The notes: generated from the letters alone by a model not told the origin. DNA of 8,016 bases from Bacteroidota bacterium (GCA_028875955.1 JAGWTX010000089.1:1-8016), one strand, 5' to 3'; counted from the first letter of the stretch, positions 1 to 7,001 are shown. Translations and numbers: made by a program.

Positions 1-1
1 G

Positions 2-1348
2 GGCACCATGCGGGAGGTGGATGTGGAAAAAGTAAAAGAATATGCTGCGGAAGATGCGGATATTACCCTACAGCTGAAAAAGGTCTTTGTTCCCCTGCTG
101 AAAGAAAAAGCGGTGGAGAAGGTCTTTGCAGAAGTTGAAAATCCTTTGGTTCCCGTATTAACGGATATGGAATTCGAGGGTGTAAAGATTGATGTTGCTT
201 TTTTACAGGAATACAGCAAAGAACTTGAAAGAGATGCCAGACAGTTTGAGGAAAACGTCTACGCACAGGCGGGGGTAAGGTTTAACCTGGCGTCACCCAA
301 ACAGTTGGGCGAAGTGCTGTTTGAAATATTGAAGATTGATCCAAAGGCCAAAAAAACAAAAACCGGGCAATTTGCCACCGGGGAAGATGTGTTACAAAAA
401 CTGGCTGCCAACAATCCCATTGTAGCAGATATCCTGGGTTTCCGGGAACTCACCAAGCTTAAAAGCACGTATGTTGATGCGCTTCCGCAGATCATCAACA
501 GCAAAACAGGACGTGTACACACTTCCTATGCACAGGCTGTTGCGGTTACCGGAAGACTGAGCAGCAATAATCCCAATCTGCAGAACATTCCAATCCGCAG
601 CGACAGGGGTCGTGAGATCAGAAAAGCATTCATACCCAGGGATGCAAACAGGGTATTGATCAGTGCGGATTATTCCCAGATAGAATTAAGGATTGTCGCA
701 GCTATCAGCGGGGATCCGAATATGTGTGAGGCATTTAAACAGGGAAAGGACATCCACACAGCCACTGCTGCCAAAGTATATAATATCCCGGAGAACGAGG
801 TAACCAAGGAAATGCGCTATAAAGCCAAGAGCGTAAACTTTGGGATCATTTATGGACAGGGCGCATTTGGTCTGGCGGAGAACCTGGGTATCCCCAGGGC
901 CGAAGCCAAAGAGATCATAGATAATTATAAAAAAGAGTTTGTGGGGATTACTACCTATATGGAAGACACCATCAAGTTTGCACAGACACATGGCTATGTG
1001 GAAACGCTGATGGGCCGCAAACGCTGGCTGAAAGACATCAACTCATCAAATTTCACCGTCAGGGGTTTTGCGGAAAGAAATGCCATCAACTCTCCCATCC
1101 AGGGTACCGCGGCAGACATGATCAAACTGGCCATGATAAAAATTCATGCAGCCATGAAAAAAGGCAAATGGCAGTCAAAAATGATTCTGCAGGTGCATGA
1201 TGAATTGGTGTTTGATGCAGTAAAGGAAGAGGCCGACAGCCTGCAAAAACTGATTATCGAAAACATGGTTTCTGCCATGACACTGCCCAACGGGGTTCCC
1301 GTTGAAGCCGAAGTGGGCATGGGTGCCAACTGGCTGGAAGCACATTGA
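2..1348 (+). CDS. polA: DNA polymerase I, C-terminal half (partial, 5' end outside window)
   Basis: Family A DNA polymerase, used in Okazaki fragment maturation and excision repair. The reading frame is open from base 2, so the gene begins upstream; the ATG at 8 is internal. About 448 residues are present, roughly half of a usual PolA of about 900 or more. The window opens at the end of the 3'-5' exonuclease-like domain: a YAAEDAD segment at 41-61 fits the Exo III motif (Y-x3-D). The polymerase domain follows: motif A (DYSQIELR, starting at 668), motif B/O-helix (RYKAKSVNFGIIYG, starting at 815) and motif C (QVHDE, 1190-1204), all with intact catalytic residues. Exo motifs I and II lie outside the window, so proofreading cannot be judged. 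It ends with TGA at 1346-1348. A SnoaL-like gene starts 23 nt later without an obvious terminator between them. Confidence 0.97.
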   Translation, partial: GTMREVDVEKVKEYAAEDADITLQLKKVFVPLLKEKAVEKVFAEVENPLVPVLTDMEFEGVKIDVAFLQEYSKELERDARQFEENVYAQAGVRFNLASPKQLGEVLFEILKIDPKAKKTKTGQFATGEDVLQKLAANNPIVADILGFRELTKLKSTYVDALPQIINSKTGRVHTSYAQAVAVTGRLSSNNPNLQNIPIRSDRGREIRKAFIPRDANRVLISADYSQIELRIVAAISGDPNMCEAFKQGKDIHTATAAKVYNIPENEVTKEMRYKAKSVNFGIIYGQGAFGLAENLGIPRAEAKEIIDNYKKEFVGITTYMEDTIKFAQTHGYVETLMGRKRWLKDINSSNFTVRGFAERNAINSPIQGTAADMIKLAMIKIHAAMKKGKWQSKMILQVHDELVFDAVKEEADSLQKLIIENMVSAMTLPNGVPVEAEVGMGANWLEAH

Positions 1349-1371
1349 GCCGACCACCAACACATACACTT

Positions 1372-1839
1372 ATGACCACCAACGAAAAAACGATCCATAC
1401 CTTTTATACCGCTTTTCAGCAACTGGATTATACAACCATGCAATCCTGTTATAGCGATGATGCGGTTTTCAGCGATCCCGTTTTCGGGTTACTGGATATA
1501 CAGGAAACCCGGGCCATGTGGGAAATGCTTTGCAAAAATGCAAAAGACTTTTCACTCGTATTCGGAAACATCCGGGAGCTGGATGAGGAATATGCAACCT
1601 GTGAATGGACGGCGGTTTATACGTTTAGCCAGACCGGAAGAAAAGTGGTGAACAAAGTGAAAGCGCATATGAAACTCGCAAACGGCCTTATCGTTGAACA
1701 TTCGGATGCCTTTGCTGTTTATCGCTGGACCAGACAGGCACTGGGTATACCGGGTCTTGTTTTGGGTTGGTCTGCCTGGATGAATAAAAAAATCCAGAAA
1801 AGGGCCAGAAAAAGCCTGGAAAAATTTATGCAATCCTGA
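1372..1839 (+). CDS. SnoaL/NTF2-like domain protein (nuclear transport factor 2 family)
   Basis: A 155-residue protein with the NTF2-like cone fold. The N-terminal helix pattern with FYTAFQQLDY (residues 11-20), then CYSDDAVFSDPVFG (26-39) and the late strand region GLIVEHSDAFAVYRW (105-119), are typical of SnoaL_2-type proteins. The substrate is unknown: family members include isomerases, hydratases and non-enzymatic binding proteins. The C-terminus (about 121-155) adds a hydrophobic stretch with two tryptophan-containing turns and a strongly basic tail, which might touch membrane or nucleic acid (inference). I chose ATG 1372; an upstream TTG at 1345 would overlap the polA stop and is less likely. 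No Shine-Dalgarno sequence is visible, as is usual in Bacteroidota. The gene sits 23 nt after polA and 34 nt before the desaturase-like gene, so it may belong to one transcript. Confidence 0.88.
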   Translation: MTTNEKTIHTFYTAFQQLDYTTMQSCYSDDAVFSDPVFGLLDIQETRAMWEMLCKNAKDFSLVFGNIRELDEEYATCEWTAVYTFSQTGRKVVNKVKAHMKLANGLIVEHSDAFAVYRWTRQALGIPGLVLGWSAWMNKKIQKRARKSLEKFMQS

Positions 1840-1873
1840 AAAAATAATTACACCCAACCCATAAACAAAAGCC

Positions 1874-2646
1874 ATGAATTGGGATTTTTATTTCAAAAGT
1901 GTTTGGCTGATTGGTGGACGCTACCTGATGATAGCGGGTATCGCATTTTTGCTCTTTTATGTTCTCTGGCGAAACCGGATACTGTATAAAAAATTCAATC
2001 CCGGTATCCCCGATTGCAGGATTACTTCCGGGAAATTTTTTATTCGCTCTTAACCGTGGCCATCTTCTCCCTGGTTTCTGTTGTTTTGATTACCAACCCG
2101 TATGTTGCCCCGCATACAACCCGGTATCAGGAGATAGCTACCTATGGATGGATCTATTATTTTTCCGTTTATCCTTTGATGTTTGTCATGCATGACACCT
2201 ATTTCTATTTCACGCACCGGCTCATGCACCACAAATATTTGTTCCGCTGGTTTCACCTGGTACACCACCAGTCAACCAACCCATCACCCTGGGCTGCCTA
2301 TGCTTTTCATCCTTTGGAGGCTTTTGTTGAAGTAGGGATCGTTGTGGTGTTTTTATTTACCATTCCGATACACCGAACCCATCTGCTGATCTTTTTCCTG
2401 ATAATGATCATCTACAATGTATATGGTCATTTGGGATACGAATTGTATCCAAGGGGTTTTAATAAGGGAAGGATCGGACGCTGGATCAACACATCCATCA
2501 ATCACAACCAGCATCACCAGTATTTTAAAGGGAATTATGGTTTGTATTTTCTATTCTGGGACCGGTTTTTCGGTACCCTTCGGGAAGATTACGACAACCG
2601 CTTTGATGAAATAAAAATGCGGCAGCCAGCCCTGGAAACACAATAA
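1874..2646 (+). pseudogene. Sterol desaturase / fatty acid hydroxylase family gene, frameshifted
   Basis: Integral-membrane di-iron oxygenase family. From ATG 1874 the frame gives an N-terminus starting MNWDFYFKSVW with a membrane helix (about residues 17-32), but it stops at 2051-2053 after 59 residues. The remainder, to TAA 2644-2646, is in the -1 frame. One extra A in the A6 run at 1988-1993 would join the two into about 257 residues (reading LYKK-IQSRYPRLQDYFREIF across the join), a normal size for the family. Histidine clusters are intact in the second part: H107 with HRLMHH (115-120), FHLVHH (127-132) and NHNQHH (210-215), plus YAFHPLEA. The histidines are expected to bind two irons at the cytoplasmic face. 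The 3' part alone could start only at a weak TTG (2014), without the first helix. It could be a true pseudogene, an assembly error in a homopolymer, or a gene read by slippage. The family is sure; the functional state is not. Confidence 0.85.
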
Positions 2647-2653
2647 GTGCTGA

Positions 2654-3160
2654 TTATTTCTTTTTGTATATAGGCACAGTACTGCAGGGTTCGCCATACA
2701 TGATGCTCTTCACATGGGGTCTCAGAATATTGGTAATCTCTACGTAAGCGGTTTCCGGAATGGCAACATCCCCGCAACCCTTTACCACAACCCGTTTGTC
2801 TGCAAACAGGGAGCCATCCACTTTTTCCAGGTTCTTCAGCAGAATTGTGCTGATGAGTTTTTGTTCATCACCGAATACAATTTGGTGAGCAACAGGTTGC
2901 AGATAGCTGGCAACCAGCATATACGCCCACATGGGTATGATGGCATCTGCCGAACAGGTAATGGCCACATTGGCACCGGCATAGATTGACCAGTCAACCG
3001 CAAGCAGATCGGCCCTGAAATCTTTTTCTTTCAGGATCAAGCCCATAAACAGGTAATCCTTCAGGTCAAAAACCAGGATCTTTTCTTTGGGATAATATTC
3101 CTCCAGATCAAAACTGATCAATCCGCTTTCGGCAACTTTGTTCACAAGGGGCTCACTCAT
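2654..3160 (-). CDS. DUF2480 family protein
   Basis: A 168-residue soluble protein without signal peptide or membrane helix. I recognise it as DUF2480, a family of unknown function that I know only from Bacteroidota. Conserved-looking blocks are VNKVAESGLISFDLEEYYP (6-24), VFDLKDYLFMGLILKEKDFR (30-49), VAITCSADAIIPMWAYM (65-81), VVVKGCGDVAIPETAYVEIT (124-143) and KSIMYGEPCSTVPIYK (151-166). Each of the last three holds one cysteine (C69, C129, C159). I chose ATG at 3160-3158 because the family blocks start directly after it; a TTG start at 3226 would add 22 unlike residues running into the terminator hairpin. It converges on the desaturase gene with 7 nt between the stops. Upstream lies the ppiD-like gene on the same strand, with a terminator between, so separate transcription is likely. 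Function is not known. Confidence 0.9.
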   Translation of the reverse strand: MSEPLVNKVAESGLISFDLEEYYPKEKILVFDLKDYLFMGLILKEKDFRADLLAVDWSIYAGANVAITCSADAIIPMWAYMLVASYLQPVAHQIVFGDEQKLISTILLKNLEKVDGSLFADKRVVVKGCGDVAIPETAYVEITNILRPHVKSIMYGEPCSTVPIYKKK

Positions 3161-3177
3161 AGTATTTGCGTTGACTG

Positions 3178-3185
3178 CAAAATTA
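3178..3185 (-). promoter_or_regulatory. Possible -7 promoter element for the DUF2480 gene
   Basis: On the minus strand this reads TAATTTTG, a full match to the Bacteroidota -7 consensus TAnnTTTG, 17 nt upstream of the chosen start codon. No TTTG -33 box is found at the usual distance, so this is a tentative call. Its place between the ppiD terminator and the DUF2480 start is what a separate promoter needs. Confidence 0.35.
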
Positions 3186-3225
3186 CCATTCTTCCCGTAA
3201 TCCGGTTTTCGGTATGCGTAAAACA

Positions 3226-3252
3226 AAGCCCGGCAGAAATTCTGCCGGGCTT
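3226..3252 (-). terminator. Rho-independent-type terminator of the ppiD-like gene
   Basis: Perfect inverted repeat: stem AAGCCCGGCAG (3226-3236) pairs with CTGCCGGGCTT (3242-3252) around a 5-nt loop. On the minus strand it is followed by a T-rich tract (TTTGTTTTA). It begins 27 nt after the ppiD-like stop codon and lies before the DUF2480 promoter region, so it should end the ppiD transcript. Confidence 0.82.
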
Positions 3253-3279
3253 ATGTCCTATACTACTATCTTATTCAGA

Positions 3280-5376
3280 TCAATAGATTTTTGATCGATA
3301 GTCTTTGATATTGGCTGCTTTTTTCAACGCTTCCAAACCGCGGTAGCTGGCCATTTTTGCACTTTGCAGGAGACCCTGTTTGATGGATTCAGGATCACTT
3401 ACGGCAGCTTTGGCGCCAGTACTTTGCACTTTTATCGCAAAAACACCTGTCTCGCCCGCGATGGGTTCGCTTACCTTACCCAGCAGGGTTTTGTTAAATC
3501 CAGCACCCACCACTTTGGGTTCGCTACCCACACCCGTGATAAAAGGGGCGGAGAAAGAAAGGCTGTCGGCCATCCGGGCTGGTGCACCCGTACTGGCTGC
3601 ATAAGCTTCCAGGGTATTTCCTTTAAACTTGGTTTCAATAATCAATTTTGCCTTTTTCTGGTTTTTCACTAGGGTCTCTACCATGGGTCTGGCTTCTGCA
3701 ACAGACATAAGACCTGCCTTGTTTACAGCCGTTACCATGGCAACTACGTAATTATCACCTACTTCAAATGGATCAGAAACTTCACCGGTTCCGTGTTCAT
3801 AAACCCAGCGAACCAGTTGGCGGTTCTCACCCAGGTTGTTGATCGTAAAATCGTTTTGTTTGATGTCAATAGCACCCATTACCGCCTTGCCCAGTTTCAA
3901 TGCGTTGGCATTGAATTGTTTCGGGTCTTTACTGCTCACTGAGAACTGAGATGCAGCTGTATTAGCCTCACTCACTGTTTCGTTGCTGGCATTGATTGCT
4001 TTGGCGAGATAAGCTATCTTATAAGCTGTGGATGGGTTTTTCTGACCCAGGATTTCAATATAATGATAACCGTAGTCTGTTTTAACAACCCCCTTTGTAC
4101 CAACCGGGTTGTCAAAAACGAAATCGTTGAAAGGAATGACCATCTGACCCTGCGGAAAATAATCATAAACACCACCCTTGTCCTTGCTTCCGGGATCGTC
4201 AGAATATTTTTCACAGAGTGCTGTGAAATCCGCACCGCCTTTGACTGCGGTCTGGATGCTGTCGATCAGTTTTTTACCAACAGAATCGGGGCGTATTTGC
4301 TGGCCGCTTCTGGGATCACTGGTAGCAATCAGAATATGACGGACTTTTACGCTGTCGGGCCATACTTTGGTGCCGATCATTTTGGCCAGTACATATTGGT
4401 TGCCGTCTACATAAGGTCCATACATGCCGCCAACTGGAAGCTTTGTCAGGGAGTCCTTTTGTAACTGCTGCATCCTGTTCTTACTGAAATAGCTGTTATA
4501 ATAAGGCAACTCACTACCCACCCTTGTAAAGAAGGATTCCATACCCGAAGCAGGTGTGGACTCAAATTCGGATTTCAGATCCAGAACCTGCTTTTTAACG
4601 GCAGCAGAGTCTGCAGCACTGGGAGAGGCGCTGAAACTTACAAAGGAAATATTTCTGGTTTCCTCTGTTTTGCTGTATTCGTTGCTGTGTTTGCTGATAT
4701 AGGCGCTGATCTCTTCGTCGCTGACTTTTACGAGGGAGTCGCTGACAGAAACATAGGGTACATATACATAAGAGAAAGAAGTGACTGAATTATTGTCTGC
4801 AGTTTGCTTATCCAGTAACCATTTAGGTACATAAGCCGCCTGGATCAACAGGTTCTGGTATTTGGTACGAAGTGATTGCTGGATGGTTGGTTCGATATAA
4901 ACGTTGTTGATCATTTTGATCTGATCGGCATTTTTGCTTTTCTTCAATTGGGCAAAAGCTGATTTTGCTTCATTTACATTAAAGACGCCTGTTTTGGGAT
5001 CTGTGAATTCCTGACGCAGCGGTGAAGCTGGCCCGAACAAAATACTACTGAGTTCCTTGGGGGAAACCTGCAGACCTAATTTATCATATTGCTGTTGCAA
5101 AACCAGTTTTTCGACCTGCTGGTTCCAGACAGAACCAATCAGTTGTTCCCGCTTGGCGCCCTGTGGTCCATACATTCTTTCCTGTAAAGACAATTGGTCT
5201 TCAAAATCGGCACGAAGGATTTTATCGCCATTAACATTACCGATGGTGGTGGTATTGGAAAAAGCGCTTCCCCCACGTCTTACCCCATCCTGGAGGATAA
5301 ATGCAATCAATGCGAGGGCAATGATTCCAAATACGATCCATGCACCTTTGTCTCGAATACGTTGAATTACAGACAT
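3280..5376 (-). CDS. PpiD/SurA-like peptidyl-prolyl cis-trans isomerase (membrane-anchored foldase)
   Basis: A 698-residue periplasmic folding factor. A short cytoplasmic N-terminus (MSVIQRIRDKG) is followed by one membrane helix (about 12-28), the anchor seen in PpiD. Residues about 40-240 form the SurA/PpiD-type chaperone region, including the conserved GNVNGDKILRADFEDQL near 46-62. A parvulin domain spans about 344-446: VRHILI (345-350), the ADFTALCEKYSDDPGSKDKG region (382-401) and a FxxPVGTKGVVKTDYGYHYIEI end. Flanking segments at about 315-335 and 530-550 look like partial parvulin-type repeats. The role is expected to be helping outer-membrane and exported proteins fold after translocation, with proline isomerisation. 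ATG 5376 is the only sensible start, as it precedes the helix. It is divergent from nadA and has a good own promoter. The fold is sure; the exact PpiD versus SurA-like role is inferred from the anchor. Confidence 0.94.
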   Translation of the reverse strand: MSVIQRIRDKGAWIVFGIIALALIAFILQDGVRRGGSAFSNTTTIGNVNGDKILRADFEDQLSLQERMYGPQGAKREQLIGSVWNQQVEKLVLQQQYDKLGLQVSPKELSSILFGPASPLRQEFTDPKTGVFNVNEAKSAFAQLKKSKNADQIKMINNVYIEPTIQQSLRTKYQNLLIQAAYVPKWLLDKQTADNNSVTSFSYVYVPYVSVSDSLVKVSDEEISAYISKHSNEYSKTEETRNISFVSFSASPSAADSAAVKKQVLDLKSEFESTPASGMESFFTRVGSELPYYNSYFSKNRMQQLQKDSLTKLPVGGMYGPYVDGNQYVLAKMIGTKVWPDSVKVRHILIATSDPRSGQQIRPDSVGKKLIDSIQTAVKGGADFTALCEKYSDDPGSKDKGGVYDYFPQGQMVIPFNDFVFDNPVGTKGVVKTDYGYHYIEILGQKNPSTAYKIAYLAKAINASNETVSEANTAASQFSVSSKDPKQFNANALKLGKAVMGAIDIKQNDFTINNLGENRQLVRWVYEHGTGEVSDPFEVGDNYVVAMVTAVNKAGLMSVAEARPMVETLVKNQKKAKLIIETKFKGNTLEAYAASTGAPARMADSLSFSAPFITGVGSEPKVVGAGFNKTLLGKVSEPIAGETGVFAIKVQSTGAKAAVSDPESIKQGLLQSAKMASYRGLEALKKAANIKDYRSKIY

Positions 5377-5422
5377 AATTGTTTAATTAGTATGAAATAG
5401 TAGAACCGATTTTAACGGGAGG

Positions 5423-5453
5423 CAAAAATAGGGGAATAAAACATTAGAACAAA
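5423..5453 (-). promoter_or_regulatory. Bacteroidota-type promoter of the ppiD-like gene
   Basis: On the minus strand: TTTG (5453-5450), a 19-nt spacer, then TATTTTTG (5430-5423). This fits the primary sigma consensus of Bacteroidota (TTG, 17-19 nt, TAnnTTTG) at both elements. Transcription would start near 5416 and give a leader of about 40 nt that ends in an AT-rich stretch before ATG 5376. A perfect DnaA box lies one base upstream of the -33 element. Confidence 0.75.
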
Positions 5454-5454
5454 T

Positions 5455-5463
5455 TGTGGATAA
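5455..5463 (-). promoter_or_regulatory. Perfect DnaA box (TGTGGATAA)
   Basis: Exact complement of the consensus TTATCCACA. It lies one base upstream of the -33 element of the ppiD-like promoter, so DnaA bound here could affect that promoter as well as serve the candidate origin. Confidence 0.75.
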
Positions 5464-5571
5464 CCCCAGAAAGGCTAATAAATACTGGGTTGTGGGCTCT
5501 GTTTTTAAAAAAAGGGGGCTTTTTACCCGCCCTGCTGAAAATTGGTCCGGGATTATTAATACACATAGAGC

Positions 5572-5580
5572 TGTTGATAA
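5572..5580 (-). promoter_or_regulatory. DnaA box variant (TGTTGATAA)
   Basis: Complement TTATCAACA, one mismatch to the consensus; this variant is common in bacterial origins. Same orientation as the perfect box 117 bp to its left. Confidence 0.5.
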
Positions 5581-5821
5581 GCCAAAAAAACGGTGGAGAA
5601 GTCGGTTTTTTGCCTTTTCAAAAGTGGAAACTGGTGGAACAAATGGGTCTCGGGGGTATCCGAAAGCTGGTAAGGCCAAAACTCACTGGTGTTTTATCCC
5701 TGTTAATTCACAGTGCGGTAATCGTGGATAGTAAAAAATCTATCATGTGAACGGGTTTTTAGGTAAATGTTAAAAACTGTAAAAAACGCAGTCCGGGCGC
5801 AAATACTGCCGTGTATTACCA

Positions 5822-5840
5822 TGTGGATTAGGGTGGATAA
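5822..5840 (-). promoter_or_regulatory. Tandem pair of DnaA box variants
   Basis: TGTGGATTA (5822-5830) and GGTGGATAA (5832-5840), each one mismatch from TGTGGATAA, in the same orientation and 10 bp apart start to start. That is about one helical turn, so two DnaA molecules would sit on the same face. The pair lies where a -33 element of the proposed nadA promoter would be. Confidence 0.55.
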
Positions 5841-5852
5841 ACCAAGTGTAAT

Positions 5853-5860
5853 TACCTTTG
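5853..5860 (+). promoter_or_regulatory. Possible -7 promoter element for nadA
   Basis: TACCTTTG matches TAnnTTTG fully. No TTTG box is present upstream; the -33 position falls on the tandem DnaA boxes instead. A transcript from here would have a leader of about 90 nt crossing the proposed unwinding element before ATG 5957. A weaker alternative is TAGTTTTA at 5915-5922. Confidence 0.35.
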
Positions 5861-5879
5861 CACTCTGGGGAAAACTAAG

Positions 5880-5912
5880 TTATCCCGATATCCACAGCCC
5901 TAATAGTAGTAG
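5880..5912 (+). other. Putative basal origin unwinding element: DnaA boxes, GC cluster, DnaA-trio
   Basis: TTATCCCGA (7/9, 5880-5888) overlaps by one base ATATCCACA (8/9, 5888-5896). Then come GCCC (5897-5900) and four consecutive trios TAA TAG TAG TAG (5901-5912), which written 3' to 5' are the [G/A]AT repeats on which DnaA filaments load. The strand and order match E. coli oriC read from box R1 (TTATCCACA, GC-rich, TAATAAGAG) towards its AT-rich region. AT-rich DNA follows directly to about 5945. The GC cluster is shorter than in E. coli. Confidence 0.6.
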
Positions 5913-5956
5913 TTTAGTTTTATAAAAAGGTATTATTGAATACTATTACCAATCTT

Positions 5957-6958
5957 ATGAACATTGATAAAAACCGTTTAGCAGAAATAGGATTTTTAGA
6001 TAAAGAAATTGATCCGCAACTGGATTTATTTGCGGAGATTGAGCGTCTAAAGAAAGAAAAAAATGCAGTCATCCTCGCTCACTATTACCAGGAACCGGAT
6101 ATTCAGGATGTGGCTGATTTTATCGGAGACAGTCTCGCATTGGCTCAGCAAGCCAGCCAGACGACAGCCGACCGTATTGTTTTTGCCGGTGTCCATTTCA
6201 TGGCAGAAACCGCCAAGATCCTAAACCCCACCAAAAAAGTATTATTACCCGATCTGAAAGCCGGTTGTTCACTGGCAGACAGCGCACCCGCGCCACTTTT
6301 CCGCGCATTTAAAGAGAAACACCCGGATCATATTGTCATATCCTATATCAATTGTACCGCAGAGATAAAAGCCCTGAGCGATATCATCTGTACCAGCAGT
6401 AATGCGGAAAAAATCATCCGTAGCGTACCCGAAGACCAACCCATCCTTTTTGCGCCCGACCGGAACCTGGGTGCTTATCTCAATAAACAAACCGGCCGGA
6501 ACATGCTTTTATGGAATGGTGCCTGTATGGTTCATGAAATCTTTAGCCTGGAAAAGATCACCCGCCTGAAGATCCGTCACCCCCAGGCAAAAATGATTGC
6601 CCACCCGGAATGTGAGGAAGCCGTACTGGCCATTGCAGATTATATCGGCAGTACTTCTCAGTTGCTGAAATATACCGAAACCAGTAAAGCCACCGAGTTT
6701 ATCGTAGCAACCGAAACCGGTATACTGCACCAGATGCAGCTAAACAGCCCAGGTAAGACCTTTATACCAGCCCCCCCGGATAACAGCTGTGCCTGTAATG
6801 ATTGTCCGCATATGAAGTTGAATACCCTCGAGAAACTCTATTTATGCATGGCCTATGACCAGCCGGAGATCCTGATGGATGAAACCTTGCGCCTGGCTGC
6901 CAAAAAACCCATGGACCGGATGATGGAAATAAGCAGGGCTGCTGGTTTACTGGGCTAA
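5957..6958 (+). CDS. nadA: Quinolinate synthase
   Basis: A 333-residue cytosolic [4Fe-4S] enzyme that condenses iminoaspartate with dihydroxyacetone phosphate to quinolinate, the second step of de novo NAD synthesis. Family marks are [24 protein letters not shown] (from about residue 37), [16 protein letters not shown], the cluster-ligand segment [10 protein letters not shown] (C104), [11 protein letters not shown] (C190), AHPECEE and the C-terminal [20 protein letters not shown] with C278, C280 and C283. The ligands are expected to be C104, C190 and C283; the extra cysteines next to C283 recall the CxxCxxC segment of the E. coli enzyme. The length is normal. I chose ATG 5957; a TTG at 5936 is also in frame, and a stop at 5915-5917 bounds the frame. 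nadB and nadC are not in the window, so the pathway partners must be elsewhere. The gene points away from the candidate origin. Confidence 0.96.
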   Translation: MNIDKNRLAEIGFLDKEIDPQLDLFAEIERLKKEKNAVILAHYYQEPDIQDVADFIGDSLALAQQASQTTADRIVFAGVHFMAETAKILNPTKKVLLPDLKAGCSLADSAPAPLFRAFKEKHPDHIVISYINCTAEIKALSDIICTSSNAEKIIRSVPEDQPILFAPDRNLGAYLNKQTGRNMLLWNGACMVHEIFSLEKITRLKIRHPQAKMIAHPECEEAVLAIADYIGSTSQLLKYTETSKATEFIVATETGILHQMQLNSPGKTFIPAPPDNSCACNDCPHMKLNTLEKLYLCMAYDQPEILMDETLRLAAKKPMDRMMEISRAAGLLG

Positions 6959-6993
6959 TAAAAGCAGATCATTTACAGTGAAAAAAGCTGATG

Positions 6994-7001
6994 TATCTTT
7001 A
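6994..7001 (+). promoter_or_regulatory. Weak possible promoter of the P-type ATPase gene
   Basis: TATCTTTA matches seven of the eight positions of TAnnTTTG's form, with TTTA at 6972-6975 at an 18-nt spacing in the -33 place. Both elements deviate from consensus, so the call is weak. It would put the two palindromes (7014-7025 and 7039-7050) in the leader just after the start of transcription. Confidence 0.3.

Larger units (their letters stand above)
5455..5945. other. oriC: Candidate chromosomal replication origin (oriC-like region)
   Basis: Non-coding region between divergent ppiD-like and nadA genes. It holds one perfect DnaA box (5455-5463), 8/9 boxes at 5572-5580, 5822-5830, 5832-5840 and 5888-5896, and 7/9 boxes at 5592-5600, 5723-5731 and 5880-5888. 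The GTGGA core occurs seven times on the + strand and once on the - strand. At the right end, box 5888-5896 is followed by GCCC, then TAA-TAG-TAG-TAG (5901-5912), then a very AT-rich tract (5913-5945). This order (DnaA box, GC cluster, DnaA-trio, AT-rich DNA) is that of known basal unwinding elements. No dnaA gene is visible, but in Bacteroidota the origin need not adjoin dnaA. No protein coding is supported here: the overlapping ORFs have no family resemblance. Replication from here is an inference. Confidence 0.6.

Noticed and set aside
1345..1371. TTG start overlapping the polA stop for the SnoaL-like gene
   Set aside because: It adds nine residues unlike the family; ATG 1372 gives the usual N-terminus.
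1988..2053. Programmed -1 ribosomal frameshifting at the A6 tract
   Set aside because: The site reads T AAA AAA T, not a standard X XXY YYZ heptamer for tandem slippage, and I see no clear stimulatory hairpin. It is kept only as an alternative within the frameshift finding.
2014..2646. Treating the desaturase as a normal gene starting at TTG 2014
   Set aside because: It would lack the first membrane helix, and family-like sequence continues upstream in the other frame to a good ATG at 1874; a frameshift explains the data better.
3161..3226. TTG start extending the DUF2480 protein by 22 residues
   Set aside because: The extension runs into the terminator hairpin and the possible -7 promoter element, and the family blocks begin at ATG 3160.
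5491..5499. TGTGGGCTC as another DnaA box
   Set aside because: Only the first half matches the consensus; too weak to count.
5581..5620. Possible hairpin between the A-run at 5584-5590 and the T-run at 5606-5611
   Set aside because: Only an A/T stem of about seven pairs with mismatched flanks; no convincing terminator or RNA structure.
5694..5702. TTATCCCTG as another DnaA box
   Set aside because: 6/9 match with all three bases of the ACA end wrong.
5454..5750. Overlapping open reading frames of about 90-98 codons in the intergenic region, on both strands
   Set aside because: They overlap each other, match no family I know, have odd composition rich in W, G and K, and fall on the DnaA box cluster. 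Chance openness is the simpler reading.
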